Assembly: GCA_947630485.1 (NCBI GenBank)
Contig: CANRHU010000017.1
Location: 1 to 48,956 of the forward strand
Direction: 5' to 3'
Origin: an uncultured Lachnospiraceae bacterium
GTDB taxonomy: Bacteria; Bacillota; Clostridia; Lachnospirales; Lachnospiraceae
Length of the DNA stretch: 48,956 nt
Positions 1 to 7,059 of this stretch are shown here, in pieces. The translations under genes and the position numbers were made by a program. Under the pieces are notes generated by a model. That model had not been told where the DNA came from, searched no databases, and saw only the letters and a list, made by a program, of their open reading frames with translations. Within the stretch, counting starts at the first letter, position 1; every line of letters begins with the position of its first letter.

Positions 1-110
1 AGACAATAGACCAACGCAGAATGGTAGGAATCCTGATATCTGCATTTTGGCAGACAGTCCAAATAGAAATCCAAATGAGCATCATCTCTGAACTTCGCAT
101 CTCTTTTCAC
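1..110 (-). CDS. DUF6075-like protein, 5' part only (runs off the window)
   Basis: A GTG start preceded by a GGAGGG ribosome-binding site (117-122) opens a frame that continues to the window edge, giving 36 residues. The N-terminus has an acidic-His-aromatic segment (DDAHLDFY) followed by YQDSYHSALVYCL. This resembles the start of DUF6075 proteins, small uncharacterised proteins common in clostridial accessory DNA. The GTG overlaps the stop of the preceding 27-codon frame by four bases, so the two are probably co-translated. Function is unknown. The family call rests on pattern memory of a short fragment. The AT-rich composition differs from the rest of the window and fits accessory DNA. Confidence 0.5.
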   Translation of the reverse strand, partial: MKRDAKFRDDAHLDFYLDCLPKCRYQDSYHSALVYC

Positions 111-190
111 CGCAATCCCTCCGTTATTCTTATAAATTTTACAAATTCGCTTCCGTCATCTCTTAATAATAGTTTAACCAATTTTTCCAT
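107..190 (-). CDS. 27-aa small ORF upstream of the DUF6075-like gene
   Basis: ATG start, 27 codons, beginning MEKLVKLLLRDD, with a purine-rich stretch (AAGGG, GAAAG) before it. Its TGA overlaps the GTG of the next gene (GTGA), a sign of translational coupling. The peptide is not recognised. It may be a small accessory-element protein or only a coupling ORF. Confidence 0.35.
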   Translation of the reverse strand: MEKLVKLLLRDDGSEFVKFIRITEGLR

Positions 191-272
191 CTTTCTATAT
201 CCCTTATTAATAATAGGATTCCCATTATAATGTCATGGAATATCTGATATTATCTTTTATCACCTTCCTTCT

Positions 273-430
273 CTAAAATGAGCACAAAAAAGGCGCCAAA
301 TATTCAAAATACCGGCGCCATCCTTCGTATCCCAATTCAATTGTAATTCGTTCCAAAAGTTCTCTTCCTGCAGTAATACAGAAACAAATACTTATGCAAA
401 TCTGCTTTCGCAGAAATACAAAAATCAATA
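273..430 (-). ncRNA. Candidate short RNA or leader between a strong promoter and a terminator
   Basis: Transcription from the promoter at 438-466 would start near 430 and stop at the hairpin at 285-319, giving an RNA of about 145 nt. It contains a TCTGC-GAAA-GCAGA hairpin with a GNRA tetraloop. A possible 27-codon frame (TTG at 356, stop at 273, SD-like AGGAAGAGAA) ends inside and just past the terminator, so a leader peptide controlling readthrough into the DUF6075 genes is an alternative. No known RNA family was recognised. Confidence 0.35.
285..319 (-). terminator. Rho-independent terminator (GGCGCC stem)
   Basis: On the minus strand GGCGCC, a short TATT/AATA inner stem and a second GGCGCC are followed by six T (285-290). 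The hairpin lies about 120 nt downstream of the strong promoter at 438-466, so it would end a short transcript or act as an attenuator before the DUF6075 genes. Confidence 0.7.
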
Positions 431-437
431 CAGTTTC

Positions 438-466
438 AGTATAATACAATATATAGAGTGTGTCAA
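438..466 (-). promoter_or_regulatory. Strong sigma-A-type promoter
   Basis: On the minus strand TTGACA (461-466), a 17-bp spacer, then TATACT (438-443). The site is immediately downstream of the stop codon of the HTH-like gene and points to the left. A perfect 12-bp palindrome (ACTATATATAGT) lies just upstream of the -35 box and could be an operator. Confidence 0.75.
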
Positions 467-492
467 CAGAAAATATACTATATATAGTGTTG

Positions 493-1047
493 TTACGCTT
501 TTTCATTCCATGTATCTCTAAAATGTTCCAACAGCTTTCTGCTTTCTTCTTCATACCCCCAAAGGATTCCCGATACTGCTTTAAAAGCACCTTCCCTCCA
601 TCGAAAATATGTACTGCGATTGATCTGCATGTTGTCAGGCAGATGGGATTCCAGATTGCGGATAATTTCCGCAATATTCATAGGCTGCCGCGCAGACATA
701 TAGGTGTAATACAGGATCCAATAGTATTTCTCACCCTGAGGATGGAATTGGCGCATCAGTTCCACCGCCTCATCGATTAATTTTATAAATCTATTTGAAC
801 TGCTGATTGCCTCAATCCTGTACTTAATATTGGCATCATCCTCATTCAGATCCATGCCAGCCTGATATATTGAATCCAGAAATTCATCAATGTCCGTACC
901 GTATTCCTTTTGGAAACGGTGCTTAACCTGATTGACCTGAACCTGCATCCTCCAGGATACGGAGCGATATATTTTAAACAGTGTTACTACATCATGGTAT
1001 ACTTCGCTTGTTTTATCTTCCGTTACAATTACTCCCAATTTTCCCAC
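493..1047 (-). CDS. Uncharacterised HTH-like protein, ArpU/sigma-like C-terminus
   Basis: 184 residues from a GTG start. That start is chosen because GGAGGA sits 6 nt upstream, whereas the longer frame has no ribosome-binding site. It begins VGKLGVIVTEDK and has a helical middle. The C-terminal segment (RSTYFRWREGAFKAVSGILWGYEEES) resembles the DNA-recognition end of ArpU-like late-transcription regulators of phages. Similar proteins of unknown role occur in clostridial accessory regions. It lies 3' of the broken spoIVB on the same strand, behind a terminator, and is followed by an independent promoter. It is therefore probably part of the element interrupting spoIVB. The regulatory role is inferred from shape only. 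Confidence 0.5.
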   Translation of the reverse strand: MGKLGVIVTEDKTSEVYHDVVTLFKIYRSVSWRMQVQVNQVKHRFQKEYGTDIDEFLDSIYQAGMDLNEDDANIKYRIEAISSSNRFIKLIDEAVELMRQFHPQGEKYYWILYYTYMSARQPMNIAEIIRNLESHLPDNMQINRSTYFRWREGAFKAVSGILWGYEEESRKLLEHFRDTWNEKA

Positions 1048-1098
1048 AGCTATTCCTCCAAACCACAAAATGAAACGGGGAACAATGCTTTGGAGAAT

Positions 1099-1254
1099 CA
1101 AAAATCCCGGATATATTCCGGGACTTTTCAACGATTGTGGTCAGTGGGGAGAGACGCACAGAACGCCATCTCCCCACTCCGCTTGCGCGGATGCTGAGGA
1201 TAAACACCGAAAAAGTCCTGTAGAATGGGCATTTTCTGCGTTGTCCATATTATA
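1099..1254 (-). ncRNA. Candidate small RNA at the spoIVB junction
   Basis: A TATAAT box (1249-1254) lies just past the point where spoIVB homology ends, with TTGTGC from spoIVB 17 bp upstream as a weak -35. An RNA from about 1242 to the terminator at 1100 would hold a CCGC-GCAA-GCGG hairpin and a nine-pair stem (GTGGGGAGA with TCTCCCCAC) before the terminator. It overlaps the foreign tail of the spoIVB frame. This is an inference from structure; no known family was recognised. Confidence 0.3.
1100..1125 (-). terminator. Rho-independent terminator after truncated spoIVB
   Basis: Minus strand: TCCCGGA, a five-base ATATA loop, TCCGGGA, then TTTTT. It lies 16-40 nt past the stop of the truncated spoIVB frame. 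Confidence 0.75.
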
Positions 1255-2424
1255 ACACGAGACCATTCCCTGCACAATGCCTCCGGTCAGTTCGAGAAGA
1301 TCCGGGTCGGTGACGCGGATGACCAGACTTTTGTTGGTATGGGATGTGGAATAATCGATCTTCTCGATTTCGATCGCATAATCGCGGATCTCTCCGGAGA
1401 CGCCGCTGCGCAGAAGCGCCGGGCCTTTTCGGATGTCCTGGCGGTAGCCGATCTGCAAGGGTTCGGAGGAAATCGTCTGCATAAACCGGGTATTGACGGT
1501 ACCGAAAATTCCCTCCTCCGTGTTGGTTTCTACTTTGCCCAAAAGCGTGCTTGGTCCGTAGTAGATAACGCCGGACATGACGCCGGGATTACCGACAGAA
1601 CCTTTCTCCACGCCGACAATCTGCGTGTCGTAGAGATTGCCGTCGCTGGTCTCCACCAACTCCCCGGTATCTGTGTCGCTGATTCCGTGGCCCAGCGCAC
1701 CGAAACGGCCGTTTAAATCCAGATAAGTGACTGTTCCGATCCCCTGGGTATCGCTGCGAACCCACACGCCCAGCTTATTCTCGCCGTCCTGGGTGGTAAT
1801 CGGGCGCAGGGAAACCTCCACCCGGTCGGCTCCGCGGCGAACCAGCAGGCGAGCTTCTTTGTCCTTCAGCTTTGCCACCGCCTCGGCCAGCTCCTCCTTG
1901 GTTTCCAAAGCAACGCCATTGATACTTTCAATGTAATCCCCTGATTTGAGGAGCCCGGCTGCCGGTTCCACGGAAAGCCCTTCCTCATTGATTAGTTCGC
2001 CGGTGCCGATGACCATGACGCCGTCAGATTTCAGATAAATTCCCACAGGGGCGCCGCAGGGAATCGCATAACGCATATCCACCACGTCCACCTGAATCTC
2101 TTTCAGACGGATTCCCAGGAAATCAAGCCCCAGCAGATAACTTCCCTCGCTCTTTCCGTAAAGGCTGAACGCCTGCTCAGGCGTAATCGTGATCTGATCT
2201 GACGGGATATCGGAACCGTTTCCGAGCGCCACTTCCTCGCTGCCGCTCTGGAGGGTGAAGCGGAAGGGAAGGGGAAACTGAAGCGTCTCTTCCTGATCCA
2301 GAACGATGCTCAAATGGTCCGGGACAATTCGTTCCATATAATAATAGGAAAATCCTATCGTAAACAGCAGACTGATCCAGAACGTCCAGATCAGATATCT
2401 GCGATATCTTGTTCTTCTCAACAC
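1141..2424 (-). CDS. spoIVB: SpoIVB-type S55 peptidase, truncated before the catalytic serine
   Basis: 427 residues from GTG (AGGAGG six nt upstream). SpoIVB is a forespore serine peptidase that crosses to the intermembrane space and triggers pro-sigma-K processing. An N-terminal membrane anchor (residues 11-29), a PDZ domain (about 120-205) and the S55 region with the catalytic His (LGHGISDTD, His246) are visible. Homology stops at Met387 of GGIVQGM. In the family this is followed by SGSP, which carries the nucleophile, and a conserved C-terminus. Here 40 unrelated residues follow and the frame ends. No other frame resumes SpoIVB-like sequence, so this is not a simple frameshift. The product should be inactive unless the gene is rejoined. 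spo0A, the usual next gene, is absent. Confidence 0.88.
   Translation of the reverse strand: MLRRTRYRRYLIWTFWISLLFTIGFSYYYMERIVPDHLSIVLDQEETLQFPLPFRFTLQSGSEEVALGNGSDIPSDQITITPEQAFSLYGKSEGSYLLGLDFLGIRLKEIQVDVVDMRYAIPCGAPVGIYLKSDGVMVIGTGELINEEGLSVEPAAGLLKSGDYIESINGVALETKEELAEAVAKLKDKEARLLVRRGADRVEVSLRPITTQDGENKLGVWVRSDTQGIGTVTYLDLNGRFGALGHGISDTDTGELVETSDGNLYDTQIVGVEKGSVGNPGVMSGVIYYGPSTLLGKVETNTEEGIFGTVNTRFMQTISSEPLQIGYRQDIRKGPALLRSGVSGEIRDYAIEIEKIDYSTSHTNKSLVIRVTDPDLLELTGGIVQGMVSCYNMDNAENAHSTGLFRCLSSASAQAEWGDGVLCVSPH
1258..1268 (-). other. Junction between spoIVB and foreign sequence
   Basis: The last family-conserved codon is the Met of GGIVQGM (ATG at 1264-1266 on the minus strand). From 1263 leftwards the sequence no longer resembles SpoIVB in any frame, becomes AT-richer and includes a TATAAT box. 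The break falls in the codons for the active-site motif, a strongly conserved stretch of the kind used as attachment sites by sporulation-gene intervening elements. Only one border is in view. Confidence 0.6.
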
Positions 2425-2455
2425 AACACACCTCCTTTTCTCTGCGTCTGCCTCT

Positions 2456-2462
2456 TAGTATG
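2456..2462 (-). promoter_or_regulatory. Possible forespore-type -10 element for spoIVB
   Basis: Minus-strand CATACTA matches the sigma-G/sigma-F -10 consensus and lies about 32 nt before the spoIVB start. No good -35 match was found at the expected spacing, so only the -10 is claimed. Confidence 0.35.
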
Positions 2463-2497
2463 TGTCGCGGCGAAAAAAACACTCTGTTATTTTTTAG

Positions 2498-2526
2498 TTG
2501 TCACTTTTTAACGGATGTGATAAACT
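2498..2526 (+). promoter_or_regulatory. Sigma-A-type promoter for the DUF4321 gene
   Basis: TTGTCA (2498-2503), a 17-bp spacer ending in TGA, then TAAACT (2521-2526). The start site would be about 100 nt before the DUF4321 start codon. Confidence 0.55.
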
Positions 2527-2531
2527 GAAAA

Positions 2532-2601
2532 TGCGGCTAACCGGCGAAGCATGCCTGCCGGATTCTAAAACGCTGAAATGCAATCGCAAGCCGCAATTTT
2601 T
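2532..2601 (+). promoter_or_regulatory. Structured 5' leader with terminator-like end before the DUF4321 gene
   Basis: TGCGGCT (2532-2538) pairs with AGCCGCA (2589-2595). A CCGGC/GCCGG hairpin lies inside, and five T (2597-2601) follow the closing strand. This could be an attenuator or small riboswitch-like leader. No known class was recognised, and the enclosed loop is long. Confidence 0.3.
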
Positions 2602-2629
2602 ATCAGGAAAACATGAAGGGCGGATTCAA

Positions 2630-2890
2630 ATGAAACGTGCAGCCGGTAAGAATTTCTGGGTTCTTTTGCTTTTAATGCTGTCCGGCATTGTGCTGGGCGG
2701 CTTTATCGGAACTATGACGGAAAGCATTCCTTTTCTGTCATGGCTGAATTTCGGACAGTCTTTCGGGCTGGATGATCCGGTGATCCTGAATCTTGGGATC
2801 CTGGTGATCACGTTCGGACTGACCATCAAAATCACGATGGCGAGCATTATCGGCGTGATCCTGGCGCTTCTGATCTGGCGATGCCTGTAG
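2630..2890 (+). CDS. DUF4321 family small membrane protein
   Basis: 86 residues from an ATG preceded by GAAGGGCGG. The longer upstream frame would cross the leader and has no ribosome-binding site. Two hydrophobic segments are visible (residues about 8-26 and 46-80) with a conserved GGFIGTMTESIPFLSWL stretch between, typical of DUF4321. The family is widespread in spore-forming Clostridia and its function is unknown. The gene is transcribed against the flanking spoIVB and recN genes, so it is a single-gene unit with its own promoter, leader and downstream terminator. Confidence 0.85.
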   Translation: MKRAAGKNFWVLLLLMLSGIVLGGFIGTMTESIPFLSWLNFGQSFGLDDPVILNLGILVITFGLTIKITMASIIGVILALLIWRCL

Positions 2891-2924
2891 GGCGGCCGAT
2901 CCGCGGCCGGAAGATGAGCGCACG

Positions 2925-3095
2925 TCTCTGGCACTTTGCCCGCACGGAAATACAGAAAGCGTGCCACTGACACCCTTTCTGTCTGGAAATAAAGTATGGC
3001 CCAAGAACGCATTTTCCATGCGTCCCGGGCCATTTTTGTTTCCATGCGGGCAGAACGCCAGTGGCGCACTGCTCATATTTCCATATCGAAAAGAA
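2925..3095. repeat. Cluster of short palindromic elements with GGAAATA linkers
   Basis: At least one clear unit and two degenerate ones. The clear unit (2948-2990) has arms CAGAAAG/CTTTCTG around GCGTGCCACTGACAC and is bordered by GAAATAC and TGGAAATA. It matches a copy inside comEC at 40 of 43 positions. Degenerate or inverted units lie at 2920-2950 and 3035-3095, where the linker reads as TTTCCATGC. See also the tandem units at 12726-12830. Confidence 0.65.
2997..3037 (+). terminator. Rho-independent terminator after DUF4321
   Basis: TGGCCC (2997-3002) and GGGCCA (3027-3032) enclose an inner ACGCAT/ATGCGT hairpin and are followed by TTTTT. It sits within the palindromic repeat cluster. Confidence 0.6.
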
Positions 3096-3106
3096 CACAT
3101 AAACCG

Positions 3107-4774
3107 TCAGCGCCGCGTCTTCCTCTCCTGGGCCAGCTTCTTCATCTCGCGCGCGTTTTCCAAAACTGCCGGAGTGATCTCTGCCCCTCCTAAGAGTCTG
3201 GCCAGCTCACCCACCATCTGCTCCGCATGAAGCTCCCGGATGCGTGTGACGGTGCTTCCGCCCTCCGCCGCTTTGGCAATCTCAAAGTGACTGTCTGCCA
3301 TGGCCGCAATCTGCGGCAGATGGGTGATGCAGATCACCTGTCTCCGGCCGGCAATATAGGACAGCTTCTCTGAAACCATCTGGGCCGTCCGTCCGCTGAT
3401 CCCGGTATCGATCTCGTCGAAGATCAGCGTCGGAATATCGTCCGTGTCCGCCAATACCGCCTTGATCGCGAGCATGATGCGGGACAGTTCGCCGCCGGAT
3501 GCCACATTGGCAAGCGGACGCAGGGGAAGGCCGGGATTGGTGGAAATCAGAAATTCCGCTTCATCAAAGCCGTCCGACGTATAGCGGGGCAGACGGCGAA
3601 ACTCCATCTCAAACCGCACATCGATGAAATTTAAATCCTCCAGTCCGCGCCGGATCTCCTCTGTCAGACTCTTCGCCGCCTCCTGCCGCACGGCAGAAAG
3701 CTGCGCGCAGAGACCGTCCAGCTCTTTCTCCTGGCGGGCGAACTCCTTCTCAAGGCGCTCCTTTACCATTTCAAAATTTTCCAGCTCATCCAGACGCGCC
3801 TTTTTCTCCTCCAGCTTCCGAAGAATTTCCCCCACCGTATTTCCGTACTTTGCCTGCATATTGTGAATCAGATCCAGCCGGCTTTCCATCTGGCGGAAGG
3901 TCTCCTCGTCAAAGGCGAACGCATCCATATAGCCGCTGATATCATGCGCGGCATCGCCGAGAATCGCTTCCGCATCCATCAGCTGGTCGCGCACGCCTGT
4001 AAGCGTCTCATCGTACTCCGCCGCCTGGGCGACATCCCGCACGGCGCGGCCGATCTGCTCGCTGTCCAGGGCGCGGTAAGCGGCCGCCAAATGCTCCATG
4101 ATCTTCTGGGCGTGCGAAAGGCGGCGGTAAGCGGCCGTAAGCTCCTCCTCCTCGCCTTCCTTAAGCTTCGCATTTTCCATCTCCTGAATTTCATAGCGCA
4201 GGAAATCCGCCTCGCGCAGACGCGACTCCTGATCCAGATCCATGGCGGAAAGACGCTCTTTCGCGTCCTGATACCGGCAGTAGACCTGGGCAATCTGCGC
4301 TTTCAGCGGTTCTGTCGCGGATTTTGCAAAAGAATCCAGAATCATCAGATGTTTGGATTTGTACAGAAGGGACTGATGCTCATGCTGTCCGTGAATATCG
4401 ATCAGACATCCCGTAATCTCCCTGAGGCGTCCGAGGGTCACGGTCTCGTCGTTGATCTTGCTGACGCTGCGGACCGGCGTGATCCGCCTGGACAGGATAA
4501 GCGTCCCGTCCTCCGGAAGCTCCACCTCCAGTTCCGCAAGCGCCCTGCGCTTCTCCGGCTCTGTCACCGCAAATACCAGCTCAATATAGGCCGATTCGGC
4601 TCCCTGCCGGATCACCTCCCTGGACGCCTTTCCTCCCAGCGCCAAACCCACGGAACCAATGATAATTGATTTTCCTGCTCCGGTCTCTCCGGTCAGGATA
4701 TTCAGTCCTTCTGAGAAGGAAACCTCCGCCTTCTCAATCAGGGCCAGATTTTTCACACGCAGCTCCAACAGCAT
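3107..4774 (-). CDS. recN: DNA repair protein RecN
   Basis: 555 residues, normal for RecN, an SMC-like ATPase acting early in double-strand break repair. Visible motifs are Walker A GETGAGKS (residues 29-36), a long central coiled coil, the ABC signature ASGGELSRIMLAIK and Walker B LIFDEIDTGISG near the C-terminus. The ATG at 4774 is preferred over the GTG three codons earlier because AGGGGG lies 8 nt before it. It is the last gene of the argR-side operon. The recN-spoIVB adjacency is a clostridial norm, interrupted here only by the opposite-strand DUF4321 gene. Confidence 0.96.
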   Translation of the reverse strand: MLLELRVKNLALIEKAEVSFSEGLNILTGETGAGKSIIIGSVGLALGGKASREVIRQGAESAYIELVFAVTEPEKRRALAELEVELPEDGTLILSRRITPVRSVSKINDETVTLGRLREITGCLIDIHGQHEHQSLLYKSKHLMILDSFAKSATEPLKAQIAQVYCRYQDAKERLSAMDLDQESRLREADFLRYEIQEMENAKLKEGEEEELTAAYRRLSHAQKIMEHLAAAYRALDSEQIGRAVRDVAQAAEYDETLTGVRDQLMDAEAILGDAAHDISGYMDAFAFDEETFRQMESRLDLIHNMQAKYGNTVGEILRKLEEKKARLDELENFEMVKERLEKEFARQEKELDGLCAQLSAVRQEAAKSLTEEIRRGLEDLNFIDVRFEMEFRRLPRYTSDGFDEAEFLISTNPGLPLRPLANVASGGELSRIMLAIKAVLADTDDIPTLIFDEIDTGISGRTAQMVSEKLSYIAGRRQVICITHLPQIAAMADSHFEIAKAAEGGSTVTRIRELHAEQMVGELARLLGGAEITPAVLENAREMKKLAQERKTRR

Positions 4775-4836
4775 GCATATCACCCCCTGCCGCCTGTTAT
4801 CGGTATCCGGCGGAAGACGACCTTCCGCCGCCTGTT

Positions 4837-5286
4837 TTATCCCGCCACCAGTTTATGAATCTTCTCCATCACAAGAATCGTATCGTCTATACTCCGCACC
4901 GCGCAGAGAATCGTGTCGTCCCCCGCGATGCAGCCTACGATTTCATGAAAATGAATCGCGTCCAGCGCCGCCGCCACAGCCATGGCCATACCGGAAACCG
5001 TCTTTATCACCAGAATGTTCTGGGCCATATCCATGGACAGATAGCCATCCCGCAGAATACGGATATATTTATCGTTAAATTCCCCCTGACCATGGAGAAC
5101 GGTATAGCGCTGGCGGCCGTTTTCGGCCTGCACCTTCGTCAGCCGCAGCTCCCGGATATCACGGGAAACCGTAGCCTGGGTCACATGAAAGCCGGCCTGT
5201 TTTAACTGCTCCGCCAGCTCCTCCTGCGTCTCGATCTCATATTTGCTGATCAGTTCCACAATCTTGCTGTGTCGTTCCAGTTTCAT
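4837..5286 (-). CDS. argR: Arginine repressor ArgR/AhrC
   Basis: 149 residues, full length. The N-terminal winged helix-turn-helix (about 1-70) contains QATVSRDIRELRL, and the C-terminal hexamerisation and arginine-binding domain contains GCIAGDDTILCAVR. The start is set by GGAGGA 7 nt before ATG; the upstream in-frame extension lacks family similarity. It represses arginine biosynthesis and activates catabolism in response to L-arginine. It lies between nadK and recN as in many Clostridia. Confidence 0.95.
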   Translation of the reverse strand: MKLERHSKIVELISKYEIETQEELAEQLKQAGFHVTQATVSRDIRELRLTKVQAENGRQRYTVLHGQGEFNDKYIRILRDGYLSMDMAQNILVIKTVSGMAMAVAAALDAIHFHEIVGCIAGDDTILCAVRSIDDTILVMEKIHKLVAG

Positions 5287-5335
5287 CTTCCGTTCCTCCT
5301 TGCCGCACACGCGCGGCAGTGTTGTCAATAGGCGG

Positions 5336-6193
5336 CTATCGGCCCGCCATCTTGCTTCTCAGATTATCTACAAAAGACACCTCATGGAGCTTTACCATGA
5401 CAGTCTCAACCCCGGACCGCTCCACAGAAAGACGGTCCCCTACCTTCAGCCAGACCGCGGCCCCGCCGTCGAACACGACCGCCTGACCCTCGTCGTCATG
5501 CCCCATAATCTCAATCTCAATCGTGTCCTCTGCCGCCAGCACGATGCTGCGGCTGTTCAGATCATGGGGACAGATCGGCGTCAGAATCATCATCTGCGCC
5601 GACGGCTCCACGATCGGGCCGCCCGCCGACAGATTGTAAGCGGTGGAGCCGGTGGGCGTGGCGATAATCATGCCGTCCGCCTTATAGCGGCAGAGCGGCT
5701 CGCCGTTGACGGAGAGCCGCAGATCCAAAATCTTGGGCATCTCCCTCCGGGAAATCAGGATCTCATTCAGTGCCAGATCCTCCTTTTGAATCTCCGCGCC
5801 GCGGCGCACCGTTCCTTTTAGCATCATCCGCTTCTCCAGCTGAAACTGTCCCGCCGCCAGATCGTCCAGCATCTGCGTGACCTCGCCGGGCTCCTGACAT
5901 CCTACCTGCGTCAGGTATCCCAGATGACCCATATTGACGCCGATCATCGGAAGTCTCAGAGATGACAGATCCCTGGCCGCCCGGATCAGCGTGCCGTCGC
6001 CGCCCAGGGTAATGATACATTCGGCATCCGCAGGGACCTGCGCGGGATCCGTATGTCCCGTATAGGCTCCGGCTTCCTCCCGGCTGCGCACCACGCAGGT
6101 ACAGCCGCGCGTCTCAAGATAGCCGCAGATTTTTTCCGCCATCGCCTCAGTGCCGTCCCTCTGCGGATTCCATATCAGATAAAAATGTTTCAT
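5336..6193 (-). CDS. nadK: NAD kinase
   Basis: 285 residues. It phosphorylates NAD at the 2' position of the adenosine ribose to make NADP. The GGDGTLIRAAR motif (near residue 63), an ALNEILI segment and the TPTGSTAYNLSAGGPIV loop are all present. The ATG overlaps the tlyA stop by four bases (ATGA), so translation is coupled. ArgR follows after 49 nt. Confidence 0.96.
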   Translation of the reverse strand: MKHFYLIWNPQRDGTEAMAEKICGYLETRGCTCVVRSREEAGAYTGHTDPAQVPADAECIITLGGDGTLIRAARDLSSLRLPMIGVNMGHLGYLTQVGCQEPGEVTQMLDDLAAGQFQLEKRMMLKGTVRRGAEIQKEDLALNEILISRREMPKILDLRLSVNGEPLCRYKADGMIIATPTGSTAYNLSAGGPIVEPSAQMMILTPICPHDLNSRSIVLAAEDTIEIEIMGHDDEGQAVVFDGGAAVWLKVGDRLSVERSGVETVMVKLHEVSFVDNLRSKMAGR

Positions 6194-7059
6194 GGCCGCG
6201 CCTTTCCGTCCTGCGCCTGCAGAACACGATGCGCCTCATCGACGACGCGCACCGGATCGATCATCGTGAAGGACTCCCCGTCCACGCCGGTCCCGCACGC
6301 AACAGAAGATACAGCATCCTCCCACAGCCCGGACTTCTCTAAATACAGCAGGTATTCGATATTCCCTTCCGGTCCCTTGATCGGTGAGAAATCCAGATTC
6401 AGGATACGGTATCCGGCGGTCCGCGCATAATCCATAACCATGCGGATCACCTCCAGATGCGTGCCCTTCTCCCGGACGACGCCTTTCTTCCCTACCTTCT
6501 CCCGACCGGCCTCAAACTGCGGCTTAATCAGGCACACTACCCGGCCGCCGCCGCACAGCAGCTCCCGCACCGGCCCCAAAACCTTGGTAAGCGAGATAAA
6601 GGACACGTCGATGGATGCAAATTCTATCACGTCCGCCACATCATCCGGCGTCACATAGCGGATATTGGTCTTCTCCATACAGACCACCCGGTCGTCGCAT
6701 CTCAGTTTCCAGTCCAGCTGGCCATGTCCCACATCAACCGCATAGACCTTAGCGGCCCCGTTCTGCAGCATACAGTCGGTAAATCCGCCTGTGGATGCGC
6801 CGACATCCATACAGACCCTGCCCTGCACATCCACTCCGAAAACCGCAATCGCCTTTTCCAGCTTCAGCCCGCCGCGGCTCACATACCGAAGCGTGCTGCC
6901 GCGGACCTCAATCTGAGCCGTCTCCTCAAATAAAGCGCCTGCTTTATCCTCTTTCTGCCCATCCACATAGACGATACCGGCCATGATAACGGCCTTCGCC
7001 TTCTCACGCGAAGCGGCCAGATTCCGATTTACAAGCAGCACATCAAGCCGTTCCTTCAT
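6190..7059 (-). CDS. tlyA: TlyA family rRNA 2'-O-methyltransferase
   Basis: 289 residues. An N-terminal S4 RNA-binding domain (about 1-60, starting MKERLDVLLVNR) is followed by an FtsJ-like SAM domain with GASTGGFTDCML and the catalytic-lysine segment LIKPQFEAGREKVGKKGVVR. Family members 2'-O-methylate 16S and/or 23S rRNA. The ATG at 7059 is chosen because GGGAGG lies 6 nt upstream. It overlaps the dxs 3' end by 17 nt and nadK by 4 nt, so the genes are tightly coupled. Confidence 0.94.
   Translation of the reverse strand: MKERLDVLLVNRNLAASREKAKAVIMAGIVYVDGQKEDKAGALFEETAQIEVRGSTLRYVSRGGLKLEKAIAVFGVDVQGRVCMDVGASTGGFTDCMLQNGAAKVYAVDVGHGQLDWKLRCDDRVVCMEKTNIRYVTPDDVADVIEFASIDVSFISLTKVLGPVRELLCGGGRVVCLIKPQFEAGREKVGKKGVVREKGTHLEVIRMVMDYARTAGYRILNLDFSPIKGPEGNIEYLLYLEKSGLWEDAVSSVACGTGVDGESFTMIDPVRVVDEAHRVLQAQDGKARP

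Noticed and set aside
1141..1263. SpoIVB loss explained by a single frameshift
   Set aside because: All three frames after the break were read by eye and none resumes SGSP or the conserved SpoIVB C-terminus.
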